The notes beneath the pieces were generated by a model. The model worked only from the letters and a program-made list of their open reading frames with translations, ran no database searches and was not told where the DNA came from. From assembly GCF_920984735.1 (NCBI RefSeq), contig NZ_CAKLBU010000001.1, positions 1 through 64,000 on the forward strand: a stretch of 64,000 nucleotides of DNA, in the 5' to 3' direction. A program made the translations under genes and the position numbers. Origin of the DNA: Pedobacter sp. Leaf250. Lineage in GTDB: Bacteria; Bacteroidota; Bacteroidia; Sphingobacteriales; Sphingobacteriaceae. This document shows positions 17,148-26,960 of this stretch, piece by piece; the stretch's first letter is position 1; each line of letters starts with the position of its first letter.

Positions 17148-19517
17148 ATGTTTAAAATAAACTTAAAAATCGCGTTGCGAAACCTTTGGAAAAATAAAGG
17201 ATTTACCATTATTAATGTTGGTGGATTGGCTATTGGTTTGGCCAGTTGCATGATTTTGCTTTTGTATGTTGCATATGAATGGAGTTATGATAAACATTAT
17301 GCAAATGCTGATAAAACTTATGTAGTTTATCAGAACGCACCTGCAAACGGTAAAATTTTTAGTTGGGCATGGACACCAAATGTAATGGCGAATGAGATTG
17401 CGGCTAAAATTCCCGGTGTTAAATATGCATCGCATGCGAGCTATCCAAGTCCGAAGTTAATTACCGTAGGCGATAATAAAATAAGTGCTAAGCTAAATTT
17501 TGTAGATCCAAACTTTGTAAAAATATTCGACTATAAATTTTTAAAAGGAAATCCTGAAAAGGCTTTACAAGAGGTAAATACGATTATACTTACTGAAACT
17601 TTAGCAAAGAAACTTTTTGGGAATGAAGATCCGATAAATAAAACCGTTAAGTTAGAAAACCAAGATGTATTAAAAGTAGAGGCTATAATTGAAGATGTAC
17701 CTGAAAATAGCAGCATTACTTTCGAATGTTTGGCTCCGTGGTCGTTATTTTTAAAACGCGAACAATGGGCTCGTGAAGCAAACTGGGGTAATAATATGTG
17801 CCTTACAGTGGTTCAACTTAAAGACAATAAGTTTCTGGCCGATGCAAATGCCGATATGAAAGGCATTTATAAGCGTAACCAAAAAGGCAATACTGCCGAA
17901 GCACTTTTATTTCCCTTAACCAAATGGCATCTGTATGATGATTTTCAAAACGGAAAATCGGTAGGAGGTAAAATCGAACAGCTTAGAATATTCCTCTTAC
18001 TCGCTTTTTGTATTCTTTTAATTGCTTGTGTAAACTTCATGAATTTATCTACAGCTCGCTCCGAACGCCGGGCAAAAGAAGTTGGTATTCGCAAAGCAAT
18101 TGGTTCTACAAGAAAATCTCTCATTGGTCAATTCCTGCTCGAATCGGTATTTGTAACCATACTTGCAGGTGTTTTTGCTTTCATTTTTGTAGAAGTTAGT
18201 TTGCCATATTTTAACAATTTGCTAAATATTAAACTACAAATCGATTACAGGAGCCTTACTTTTTGGGGAACATTATTAGGTTTGATGATTTTTACAGGTT
18301 TTATGGCTGGAAGCTACCCAGCGCTATATCTCTCATCTTTTGAACCGATAAAGGTGTTGAAAGGATTGAAAATTAAATCCGATTCATCGGTTTCCATCAG
18401 AAAAGTTTTAGTTGTGGTTCAATTTGTTTTTGCTGCTTGTTTAATTGTTTGTACATCAGTTATTTATCAACAGTTATCCTATGTTAAAAATAAACCCATC
18501 GGATATGATAAATCTAATCTGGTACAAATTGCCGTTCAGGGTAAAATGGGGAACAGCAGTAAATTAGAATTGCTTAAAGCTCAAATGTTAAAATCTGGTG
18601 CAGCAACTGGGGTAACTTTTTTTAGCAAAGACATCACAGAAAGTGGCAATAATACCACAGATGTGCATTGGCAAGGTAAATCGGAAAACGAATCAATTTT
18701 ATTTAATAACAGAGGAATTGGAAACGACTTTATTGCAACCATTGGAACCGATTTGGTTGCAGGCAGAGATTTAGAAACCGTATCGAAAAGAGATAGTAAC
18801 AGCATTATGCTGAACGAAGCATCTGTAAAAATGATGAATCTTAAAAATCCGATTGGTGCTAAAATTAGGTATTGGGGTGTAGAAAAAACCAATGTTGGGG
18901 TAGTAAAAGATTTTGTAGTGGAAAGTGCTTACCAAAAAGTTGCTCCAATGATTTTCTATCCAAGTTATATGGATGATGTTCAAGTAATTTTAGTTCGCCT
19001 AAATCCCAATCAAAATATCAGTACATCACTTGATGCATTGGATAACTTAATCAAACAAATAGAACCTGATTATCCGGTTAAGCGAAAATTTGTTGATGAA
19101 TCTTTTGAAGTTAAATTCCAAAACGAGAAGCTTTTGGGTACACTCTCAAACTGGTTTGGTGGTTTTGCCATTTTCATTTCTTGTTTAGGTTTATTAGGAT
19201 TAGCCCTTTTTATGGCCGAACAGCGCAAAAAAGAAATCAGCATCCGTAAAGTTTTAGGTGCAAGTACAACGAACATCCTTGCACTTTTAAATAAAGATTT
19301 CATCAAACTGGTGGCGATAGCAAACGTAATTGCGTTTCCTTTGGCTTATGTCATTATCAATAAATGGCTGTCAAGTTTTGAATATCGGATATCAATTTCA
19401 GCTTTACCATTTGTTATCGCCATCGGTTTATCGGTGCTAATCGCCGTTTTAACCGTCAGCATTCAATCGGTAAAAGTGGCAAAAGCAAACCCAGTTGATG
19501 CCCTTAAATATGAATAA
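17148..19517 (+). CDS. MacB/FtsX-type ABC permease 1 of 6
   Basis: A 789-residue permease built as two fused FtsX-like halves. There is an N-terminal membrane helix (about 19-42) after the shared start LNLKIALRNLWKNKG-like, then a periplasmic MacB-type domain (to about 280). Three helices follow (about 283-305, 330-355 and 375-400), with the coupling-helix motif RRAKEVGIRKAIGSTRKS between the first two. A second-half helix lies at about 420-440, followed by a second periplasmic domain and three C-terminal helices (about 675-785), with a second coupling motif KKEISIRKVLGAST. It ends NPVDALKYE. The closest relative in the array is permease 4, with near-identical segments such as ISCLGLLGLALFMAEQRKKE. 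One chain may thus serve as a pseudodimer above an ATPase dimer. Confidence 0.93.
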   Translation: MFKINLKIALRNLWKNKGFTIINVGGLAIGLASCMILLLYVAYEWSYDKHYANADKTYVVYQNAPANGKIFSWAWTPNVMANEIAAKIPGVKYASHASYPSPKLITVGDNKISAKLNFVDPNFVKIFDYKFLKGNPEKALQEVNTIILTETLAKKLFGNEDPINKTVKLENQDVLKVEAIIEDVPENSSITFECLAPWSLFLKREQWAREANWGNNMCLTVVQLKDNKFLADANADMKGIYKRNQKGNTAEALLFPLTKWHLYDDFQNGKSVGGKIEQLRIFLLLAFCILLIACVNFMNLSTARSERRAKEVGIRKAIGSTRKSLIGQFLLESVFVTILAGVFAFIFVEVSLPYFNNLLNIKLQIDYRSLTFWGTLLGLMIFTGFMAGSYPALYLSSFEPIKVLKGLKIKSDSSVSIRKVLVVVQFVFAACLIVCTSVIYQQLSYVKNKPIGYDKSNLVQIAVQGKMGNSSKLELLKAQMLKSGAATGVTFFSKDITESGNNTTDVHWQGKSENESILFNNRGIGNDFIATIGTDLVAGRDLETVSKRDSNSIMLNEASVKMMNLKNPIGAKIRYWGVEKTNVGVVKDFVVESAYQKVAPMIFYPSYMDDVQVILVRLNPNQNISTSLDALDNLIKQIEPDYPVKRKFVDESFEVKFQNEKLLGTLSNWFGGFAIFISCLGLLGLALFMAEQRKKEISIRKVLGASTTNILALLNKDFIKLVAIANVIAFPLAYVIINKWLSSFEYRISISALPFVIAIGLSVLIAVLTVSIQSVKVAKANPVDALKYE

Positions 19518-19586
19518 GGTTAAAGGTTTAGGGCGTAAGTTTGATGCGCTCGAGCCCTAAATCTTTTACCCCTAAACCTTAAACCT
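19518..19586 (+). repeat. Stop/start word array, permease 1 to 2
   Basis: After the stop: GGTTAAAGGTTTAGGGCG. Before the next ATG: CCCTAAATC, then CCCCTAAACCTTAAACCT. The halves are imperfect reverse complements able to form a long hairpin. Confidence 0.75.
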
Positions 19587-21974
19587 ATGTTTAAATTAAA
19601 CTTAAAAATCGCATTGCGAAACCTTTGGAGAAACCGGGGTATCACTTCTTTAAATATTGGTGGTTTGGCTATTGCTTTGGCTGCTTTTATATTGGTTGCA
19701 ATGTATTTCACTTACGAAACAAGCTTTGATAAAACCAATCAGAATTATAAGAATATTTATGTGTTAGGGGTTACCTATCCCGAATTTAAAACAAATTATG
19801 TAGCAGCGCCACTAGCAAAAGCTATTAAGCAAACTTATCCTGAAGTTGAAGCTATTGGTTTAGTAAAGGATGGATCTTTTGAGCTAACCATTAAAAATGG
19901 GAAAAACACCCTTTTTACCAAGAATATAATAGTAGTAGACTACAATGCGGCAAAAATTCTAAATATACAGCCAGAAAATGGTCTTACAAAACCATCAGGA
20001 GAGGTAGAGAGGCTTAATTATCTAAGTAAGGAAAGTATGAAAACGCTTTTCCCAAATAAAAAGGATAACAAGCCAGAAATGGTTAGTTATGGATCGAGTA
20101 ACTCAGGGATAACCGGAATTATAGCAGGTTCGATAAAAGGCAATAAACATGTTAACCTTAAATTCGATGGGGTTTCTTTGGCTGCAGAACTTGGCGAGAA
20201 GGATAACTATGATATGAATGATTATTCCATCTATCTTCAGTTAAAACCTAATGCAGATGTAGCAAGTCTCGAGCGGAAAATTAGTGAATTATATAGATAC
20301 GAATTACTAAAAAGCAATACCAACAAAAAATCAATTGACGAATTAAAAGCTATTTCTACATTTTTAGATCCACTTGCAAATTTGCATCTGCGACCTAAAG
20401 CAGGCAATGATATGCCTTATAAAACATTGGTTGCACTTTCATCACTTGGGTTTTTGATATTAGTTATTGCTTGTATCAATTTCACTAATTTAAGCATTGC
20501 ACAAGCAACGAAAAGAGCAAAAGAAGTTGGTGTTAAGAAAGTTATGGGCGCTTACCGTTCACAACTCACTATTCAATTTCTTGCCGAAATATTTATACAA
20601 TGTATTATAGCTACAATATTGGCTCTGATTTTAGCAGAATTACTACTTCCGAATTTTAATAATCTCTTTCAGGTCGATTTATCCATTTGGCAAGTTGGTA
20701 ATGATTTGATCTGGCAATTACCAGTAATTTTGCTTCTGATAACATTTATTGCCGGCATTTATCCAGCATTGGTTTTATCTGGTTTTAAACCGGCATTGGT
20801 ATTAAAGGGAAACTTTTCTACCAGTAAGCAAAGTTCCTGGCTGCGTAATGGATTATTGGTTTTCCAGTTTAGCATCGCTGTTATTTTCATTATTGGATTG
20901 TTGATTATCAACTCACAACTGAAATACATGCAAAATCAGGATTTAGGATTTAATGTCAACCAAGTGGTATACATTAAAAACTTAACCCTTTTTAACAATC
21001 CTGCAAAATTTGGGTCAGTAAGTTTTGATCCGGTGAGAGATAAGTTGCTGAAAATTCAAGGAATAAAATCTGCTACTGTTGCTAGCTTCATCCCAGGCGG
21101 GCAAAACGGAATAAATAATTATGAGGTGAATGGTATTAAAGCAAATATCGATTTTGTAAATGTTGATTTCGATTATTTTGAAACACTTGATATCAAACTG
21201 AAAGAAGGACGTTTTTTTTCAAAAACATATACAACCGATACGGTAAACGCTGCTATTATAAACGAAAGCGCAGTAGCAAAATATGGCCTAAAAAACCCTA
21301 TCGGTCAAACCATTAAGGGATGTGGTATCGATTATAGAATAGTAGGTGTGATTAAGGATTTTAAAACGCAGGGTTTCGAAACTATTGTACAGCCAACTAT
21401 TTATACCATAAAAGATCCTTGTGGAAGTTATAAAATTCAAATTTTATTAAAAATAGAGCAAAACAAAATGGCTAATGTTTTGGCTGCTTTGAAAACGCAA
21501 TGGCCTCAAATTAATCCAAAGGATGGCGAAGATTTCAGGTACGAGTTTTTAGATGAACTGTATGGCAAACTTTTTAAAAAACAAGAACAACTGCAATCGG
21601 TATTTTTTGCAGCAGCTTTGTTAACCATTTTCATTGCAATTTTAGGTTTGTTTGCCTTCGCAAAATACATTACCAATGGAAGAATTAAGGAAATCGCCGT
21701 TCGTAAAATATTGGGTGCCAGTAATGTTCAAATATTCAGGTTAATCAACAGTTCATTTTTTTTCATGGTGCTTGTGGCTAATCTCATTTCGTGGCCAATA
21801 GCTTACATCCTTACCAAAAAATGGCTCGAAACCTTTGCCTATAGAATTGATTTGCCAGTGTTACCTTTTGTCAGCAGTGCCATAATAACCATTTTATTAA
21901 CAATAATTACCGTAAGCGTTCAGGCAAATAAAGCTGTAAAAGCAAATCCTGTTGATGCTTTGAAATACGAATAA
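19587..21974 (+). CDS. MacB/FtsX-type ABC permease 2 of 6
   Basis: A 795-residue paralogue with the same layout as permease 1: N-terminal helix (about 19-42), first periplasmic domain, three helices from about 283 on, second half-start helix at about 430-450, and three C-terminal helices. The coupling motifs are TKRAKEVGVKKVMGAYRS and IKEIAVRKILGAS. The periplasmic domains differ strongly from those of permeases 1 and 4, with an extra Lys-rich stretch around 150-165. It therefore probably binds something else while sharing the ATPase interface. It ends NPVDALKYE. Spacing to both neighbours is about 70-80 bases, all taken up by word arrays, so it is part of the same operon. Confidence 0.92.
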   Translation: MFKLNLKIALRNLWRNRGITSLNIGGLAIALAAFILVAMYFTYETSFDKTNQNYKNIYVLGVTYPEFKTNYVAAPLAKAIKQTYPEVEAIGLVKDGSFELTIKNGKNTLFTKNIIVVDYNAAKILNIQPENGLTKPSGEVERLNYLSKESMKTLFPNKKDNKPEMVSYGSSNSGITGIIAGSIKGNKHVNLKFDGVSLAAELGEKDNYDMNDYSIYLQLKPNADVASLERKISELYRYELLKSNTNKKSIDELKAISTFLDPLANLHLRPKAGNDMPYKTLVALSSLGFLILVIACINFTNLSIAQATKRAKEVGVKKVMGAYRSQLTIQFLAEIFIQCIIATILALILAELLLPNFNNLFQVDLSIWQVGNDLIWQLPVILLLITFIAGIYPALVLSGFKPALVLKGNFSTSKQSSWLRNGLLVFQFSIAVIFIIGLLIINSQLKYMQNQDLGFNVNQVVYIKNLTLFNNPAKFGSVSFDPVRDKLLKIQGIKSATVASFIPGGQNGINNYEVNGIKANIDFVNVDFDYFETLDIKLKEGRFFSKTYTTDTVNAAIINESAVAKYGLKNPIGQTIKGCGIDYRIVGVIKDFKTQGFETIVQPTIYTIKDPCGSYKIQILLKIEQNKMANVLAALKTQWPQINPKDGEDFRYEFLDELYGKLFKKQEQLQSVFFAAALLTIFIAILGLFAFAKYITNGRIKEIAVRKILGASNVQIFRLINSSFFFMVLVANLISWPIAYILTKKWLETFAYRIDLPVLPFVSSAIITILLTIITVSVQANKAVKANPVDALKYE

Positions 21975-22051
21975 TGGCTTATGGTTTAGGGTAAAAGGTG
22001 TAAGGTTAATACGCCCAAACCCTAAACCTTATGCCCTAAACCTTATACCTT
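21975..22051 (+). repeat. Stop/start word array, permease 2 to 3
   Basis: G-words ATGGTTTAGGGTAAAAGGTG follow the stop. C-words CCCTAAACCTTATG (twice) and CCTTATACCTT run into the ATG. From GGTAAAAGG onward it differs by about one base from the spacer at 24431-24507. Confidence 0.8.
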
Positions 22052-24430
22052 ATGTTCAAATTAAACTTAAAAATCGCATTGCGAAACCTTTGGAAGAATA
22101 AAACATCTTCTTTCATCAATGTAATAGGTTTGGCTATCGGCCTTGCTGCCTGTTTAATGCTTTTGCTATATGTTTCGTACGAATGGAATTTCGATAAGCA
22201 AGCCAAAAACTGGAAAAACGTTTATATGGCCATGACGAATGTTCCTGGTGAGGGAAATAAAATTGCCGCCACCTTCAATGGTACTACAACTGCTTTAGGC
22301 CCGCTTTTAAAACAAAATTTGCCCGAAGTAAAATATGTTGCCCGCATGGATTATGGTAAAAAGAGCTTAATTGCTAACGGGCAAAACAGTTACAAAAGGG
22401 ATTCGAAATTTGCCGAACCTGATATACTTAAAATGTATGATTACCATTTTATTTCTGGCGATGAGAAAACAGCATTAAAAAATCCGCTTTCGGTTATTTT
22501 AACAGAAAGCACTGCAAAGGTATTATTTGGAACAACCGATGTTTTAAATAAATCGGTTCGTTATCAGGATACCGAGAACCTTACCATTACAGGCGTAATT
22601 AAAGATTTACCTGAAAACAGCTCAAACCGGTTTGATTTTTTAATGCCATGGTCGTTATATGAAATGGTTGATCAAAGTGCTAAAGATTTAAACTGGAACA
22701 ATTTCAGTTTTGTAACTATGGTTAGCCTCAATACTGATGCAAATATCGATTTGGTAAATCGTAAGGTCGAGGCTTTGGTAAAGGCAAATACGCCACAAAA
22801 TCCGCAATCGCAACCGCATTTTTTATATCAGGCAAGCAAGTTACATTTGTTTGGCAAGTTTGAGAATGGCCAACCTTCAGGAGGTGATATTGAGCAAATC
22901 TGGCTTTTTATGGGGCTGGCATTTGGAATATTGTTAATTGCATGCATCAACTTTATGAACATGGCAACTGCTAAATCAGAAAAGCGGGCTAAGGAAGTTG
23001 GAATTAAGAAAACAATTGGTGCCAATCGCACATCATTAATTTTGCAGTTTTTGACTGAATCAATGGTGCTCACATTGGTTTCCGTTGTAATGGCAATCGC
23101 CTTAATCGAAATTTGTCTCCCTGCATTTAACCAACTTTTAAACATTAATTTGGGGATTTCATATTTCAACACAGCAAGCTGGATTGGCATATTGGGTATT
23201 GTAATCGCCACGGGTTTAATTGCTGGCAGTTATCCCGCATTTTATCTATCATCGTTTAATCCGATTCAGACATTAAAAAGGAAAATCAAATCAAGGGGCA
23301 TTTTAACCATTAGCTTGAGGCAGGTTTTGGTTATTGGTCAGTTTTGTTTTGCTATTATTCTCATCATTTCCACTTTGGTAATCTACCGCCAAATTCAATA
23401 TATCAAAAATAAACCAGTTGGCTTTGATGTAAATGCGTTGGTAGAAATTCCTCAAGATGGTGAATTAAAACACAAGTTCGATTTATTCAAAACTGAAATG
23501 CTAAAATCGGGTGCTGTTACGTCCATGTACCAATCGTCGGTTAGTCTTTCTCATCATGGCCGCAACTTTATGGATATGAAGTGGGATGGAATGACGAAGC
23601 CCGAAAATACAGTGATGTTTAATCAAGTAGCCACATCTTACGATTTCATTAAAACCAATGGCATTAAATTATTGGAAGGAAGAGATTTCTCTAAAAACTT
23701 TGCATCAGATACAAGTGCGGTAATGGTTAGTGCCTCGGCAGTAAAAGTATTTGGATACAAAAATCCGATTGGAAAGAAAGTAATGGTGTTTGGTTCAAAT
23801 GCTTACATAATTGGTGTATTTGATGATTATGTTTGGGATTCACCCTACAAATCAAATAATCCTCAGATTGTTTATCTAACTACAGGACAAACCGGCGCTA
23901 TTACCATGCGCCTTAATAATTCCAATAATTTACAAAGTAATATTGAAACCATAAACAGAATTACAAAGGCATTTAATCCTGCATATCCTACTGAAATTAC
24001 TTTTGTTAATTCGTTATATCAAGAGAAATATAAATCGGAAAAAACACTTGGCATCCTTTCAAATCTATTCGGTGGATTGGCAATTTTTGTATCGTGTTTG
24101 GGTTTATTTGGTTTAGTTGCCTATAGTGCAGAGCAAAGAACCAAAGAATTTGGTGTTCGGAAAGTGCTTGGTGCGTCGGTTACTAATTTGATGCAGTTGC
24201 TTTCACTTTCATTCATTAAAATGATTATAGCTGCCATCATTATCGCTGTGCCGATAAGCTATTTTGCCATGGGTAAATGGCTCAATAATTTCGAATTTCA
24301 TACCGAAATCAGTTGGTGGATCATTCCAGTTGCCGCTGTAGGAACTCTTTTAATGGCATTAATTACGGTAAGTTTTCAAGCTTATAAAACTGCAAAGGCA
24401 AATCCTGTTGATGCACTTAAATATGAATAA
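22052..24430 (+). CDS. MacB/FtsX-type ABC permease 3 of 6
   Basis: A 792-residue paralogue with the same 4+4 helix plan. The coupling motifs are EKRAKEVGIKKTIGANRTS and TKEFGVRKVLGAS, and the end is NPVDALKYE. It shares the N-terminal MFKLNLKIALRNLWKNK segment with the other five. In its first membrane segments it resembles permeases 1 and 4 (GLAIGLAACLMLLLYVSYEW) more than 2, 5 and 6. Both periplasmic domains are intact and in frame. Its flanking spacers are nearly identical to each other, which suggests that gene and spacer were duplicated together. Confidence 0.92.
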   Translation: MFKLNLKIALRNLWKNKTSSFINVIGLAIGLAACLMLLLYVSYEWNFDKQAKNWKNVYMAMTNVPGEGNKIAATFNGTTTALGPLLKQNLPEVKYVARMDYGKKSLIANGQNSYKRDSKFAEPDILKMYDYHFISGDEKTALKNPLSVILTESTAKVLFGTTDVLNKSVRYQDTENLTITGVIKDLPENSSNRFDFLMPWSLYEMVDQSAKDLNWNNFSFVTMVSLNTDANIDLVNRKVEALVKANTPQNPQSQPHFLYQASKLHLFGKFENGQPSGGDIEQIWLFMGLAFGILLIACINFMNMATAKSEKRAKEVGIKKTIGANRTSLILQFLTESMVLTLVSVVMAIALIEICLPAFNQLLNINLGISYFNTASWIGILGIVIATGLIAGSYPAFYLSSFNPIQTLKRKIKSRGILTISLRQVLVIGQFCFAIILIISTLVIYRQIQYIKNKPVGFDVNALVEIPQDGELKHKFDLFKTEMLKSGAVTSMYQSSVSLSHHGRNFMDMKWDGMTKPENTVMFNQVATSYDFIKTNGIKLLEGRDFSKNFASDTSAVMVSASAVKVFGYKNPIGKKVMVFGSNAYIIGVFDDYVWDSPYKSNNPQIVYLTTGQTGAITMRLNNSNNLQSNIETINRITKAFNPAYPTEITFVNSLYQEKYKSEKTLGILSNLFGGLAIFVSCLGLFGLVAYSAEQRTKEFGVRKVLGASVTNLMQLLSLSFIKMIIAAIIIAVPISYFAMGKWLNNFEFHTEISWWIIPVAAVGTLLMALITVSFQAYKTAKANPVDALKYE

Positions 24431-24507
24431 TTGTTCAAGTTTTAAGGTAAAAGGCGTAAGGTTAATACGCCCAAACCCTAAACCTTATGCCCTAAACCTT
24501 ATACCTT
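24431..24507 (+). repeat. Stop/start word array, permease 3 to 4
   Basis: Near-duplicate of 21975-22051: GGTAAAAGGCGTAAGG, then CCCTAAACCTTATG (twice) and CCTTATACCTT up to the ATG. Confidence 0.8.
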
Positions 24508-26880
24508 ATGTTCAAACTTAACTTAAAAATAGCCATTAGAAACCTTTGGAAGAACAAGGGTTTTACGCTCATAAATATCGGCGGACTTGCCATTGGAATT
24601 GCGAGCTGTATGCTCTTATTATTGTATGTATCTTATGAATTTGGCTTTGATAAGCAATTTAAAAATTATAATACTACTTATGTTGCTTATACCGACATGA
24701 AAGCTAATGGGAAGATTCACAGTTGGGCTTGGACACCTGGTTTACTAGCGCCAGAACTTAAGGCTAAATACCCGGGGGTAGTTAATGCATCAAGATCTTC
24801 TTACCCATTTGAGCAACTAATAAGTTATAATGATAAGAAAATCAAGAACAAAGGTTTATTTGCCGATCCTTCAATTTTAAAAATATTAAACTATGAATTT
24901 TTAAGTGGCAATGTGACAACACCATTAAATAATATTAACAGCGTTGTACTTACCCAAACACTCTCAAAAAAATTATTTGGTAGCGAAAACCCAATTGGTA
25001 AAACCTTAAAGCTTGATAATGAAGATTTATTAAAAGTTGAGGCAGTAATTGCAGATTTACCCGCAAATAGCAGTATTAAATTTGACTACATAATGCCTTG
25101 GAAGTTAAATGAGAAAAGGCAAAAATGGATAAAAGAGCAGGGTTGGGGTAGTAACTTTTGCCTTACTCTTGTACAGCTACGAAACAGTATTTTACTTGAT
25201 GAAGTAAATACCTCTGTTAGAAATATTTATAAAATCCACGACAATAAATTGGATAACAATGAATTATTTCTTCATCCGCTGTCTAAGTGGCATTTGTATA
25301 ATGAGTTTGATAACGGTAAATCTATAGGCGGTAAAATTGGGCAGTTAAGAATTTTCTTTATGCTAGCCATTTGTATACTGCTTATTGCATGCGTTAACTT
25401 TATGAATTTGTCTACAGCACGATCAGAGAAAAGAGCTAAAGAGGTTGGTGTTCGCAAAGCGATTGGATCTACTCGTAAATCAATAATGTTTCAATTCATT
25501 CTAGAGAGTACTTTATTGTCCTTGATTGGAACTGTTATCGCATTTATTTTAGTTGAGATTAGTCTCCCATATTTCAATTCAATCTTAAATATTGATCTGA
25601 TTATTGAATATGATAATTGGAGATATTGGCTCGTTTTACTTAGTTTGGTCACATTTACAGGATTACTTGCAGGTAGTTATCCAGCATTTTATCTTTCATC
25701 TTTCGAACCTGTAAAAGTGCTTAAGGGATTTAGTATTAAAACTGGTTCTGCAATTTCAGTCAGAAGAGTATTGGTTGTTTTTCAATTTGTTTTCGCTTCT
25801 TGTTTGATCGTTTGCACAGCTGTGATTTTTCAGCAATTAACTTATATCAAAAATAAACCGATAGGTTACAGCCAAGGAAATTTAATTCAAATGGCTGCAA
25901 TGGGTAATTTAAGGCAAACAAATAAAATTGAGCTGTTAAAAAACCAACTGTTAAAATCTGGTGCGGCAGCAAATGTTTCCTTGTTGAGTATGAATATCGA
26001 TGAAGGGGGAAATAATACATCAAGTATAAATTGGCCAGGCAAAAATCCGAACGACAAAGTCTTATTTAATCAAAGAGGAATTGGTTACGATTTTGTATCA
26101 ACCATTGGAGCAAAAATGATCGAGGGAAGAGAATTTAAAATGGAATTTCCCGGTGATTCAAATAAAGTACTTATTAACGAAGCTGCCGTTAAAATCATGG
26201 GACTTAAAAATCCAGTGGGTACTGTAATTGGTTATGATGGATATAAGTGTACCATTATAGGCGTAATGAAAGATTTTGTTGCAGAATCTCCTTATCAAAA
26301 GGTAGCCCCCATGATTTTTAATCGAGCATATCATGATGATGGAGGCGTAATTTTGGTGCGGTTGAACGAGGCACAAAATATCAGTACTTCGCTGGCTCAA
26401 ATCGATGCCTTGGTGAAAAAAATTAATCCTGATTATCCTGTAGATAGAAAATTCGTAAGTGATTCGTTTGAAGAGAAATTTGAATCTGAAAAGTTATTAG
26501 GAACGATCTCTAACTGGTTTGGAGGCTTTGCCATCTTCATTTCGTGCCTAGGTTTGCTTGGTTTGGCTTTATTTATGGCAGAACAACGCAAAAAAGAAAT
26601 TAGCATTCGAAAAGTTCTGGGTGCCAGTACAAGTAATATACTCACTTTACTCAACAAAGATTTTATAAAGTTGGTTGTAATTGCTAATCTTATCGCATTC
26701 CCTTTGGCATACATTACAATAAACAAATGGTTGTCTGCATTTGAATATCGAATTTCTATATCTGCGCTTCCATTTGTACTGGCCCTCATGGTTTCTCTAA
26801 TCATTGCTATTTTAACCGTTACCATACAATCAATTAAAGTAGCTAAGGCCAATGCAGTTGATGCACTTAAATATGAATAA
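24508..26880 (+). CDS. MacB/FtsX-type ABC permease 4 of 6
   Basis: A 790-residue paralogue and evident sister of permease 1. They share stretches such as GKIHSWAWTPG versus GKIFSWAWTPN, NFMNLSTARSE and FMAEQRKKEISIRKVLGAST. Helix plan and coupling motifs (EKRAKEVGVRKAIGSTRKS) are as in the rest of the array, and the end reads NAVDALKYE. The two sisters are separated by the more distant permeases 2 and 3, so the array did not arise by simple adjacent duplication. The matching periplasmic domains suggest that 1 and 4 handle related substrates or replace each other. Confidence 0.92.
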   Translation: MFKLNLKIAIRNLWKNKGFTLINIGGLAIGIASCMLLLLYVSYEFGFDKQFKNYNTTYVAYTDMKANGKIHSWAWTPGLLAPELKAKYPGVVNASRSSYPFEQLISYNDKKIKNKGLFADPSILKILNYEFLSGNVTTPLNNINSVVLTQTLSKKLFGSENPIGKTLKLDNEDLLKVEAVIADLPANSSIKFDYIMPWKLNEKRQKWIKEQGWGSNFCLTLVQLRNSILLDEVNTSVRNIYKIHDNKLDNNELFLHPLSKWHLYNEFDNGKSIGGKIGQLRIFFMLAICILLIACVNFMNLSTARSEKRAKEVGVRKAIGSTRKSIMFQFILESTLLSLIGTVIAFILVEISLPYFNSILNIDLIIEYDNWRYWLVLLSLVTFTGLLAGSYPAFYLSSFEPVKVLKGFSIKTGSAISVRRVLVVFQFVFASCLIVCTAVIFQQLTYIKNKPIGYSQGNLIQMAAMGNLRQTNKIELLKNQLLKSGAAANVSLLSMNIDEGGNNTSSINWPGKNPNDKVLFNQRGIGYDFVSTIGAKMIEGREFKMEFPGDSNKVLINEAAVKIMGLKNPVGTVIGYDGYKCTIIGVMKDFVAESPYQKVAPMIFNRAYHDDGGVILVRLNEAQNISTSLAQIDALVKKINPDYPVDRKFVSDSFEEKFESEKLLGTISNWFGGFAIFISCLGLLGLALFMAEQRKKEISIRKVLGASTSNILTLLNKDFIKLVVIANLIAFPLAYITINKWLSAFEYRISISALPFVLALMVSLIIAILTVTIQSIKVAKANAVDALKYE

Positions 26881-26960
26881 CGCTCAAAGATTAAGCGAAA
26901 ACCTTTCTTAATACTCGATACTTTATACTAAATACCCGATACTATATACTTGATACTACA
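26881..26960 (+). repeat. Word array before permease 5 (TTGATACTA type)
   Basis: ATACTCGATACTTTATACTA, AATACCCGATACTATATACT and TGATACTACA lead straight into the ATG. No clear G-word half follows the preceding stop here. Confidence 0.65.
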
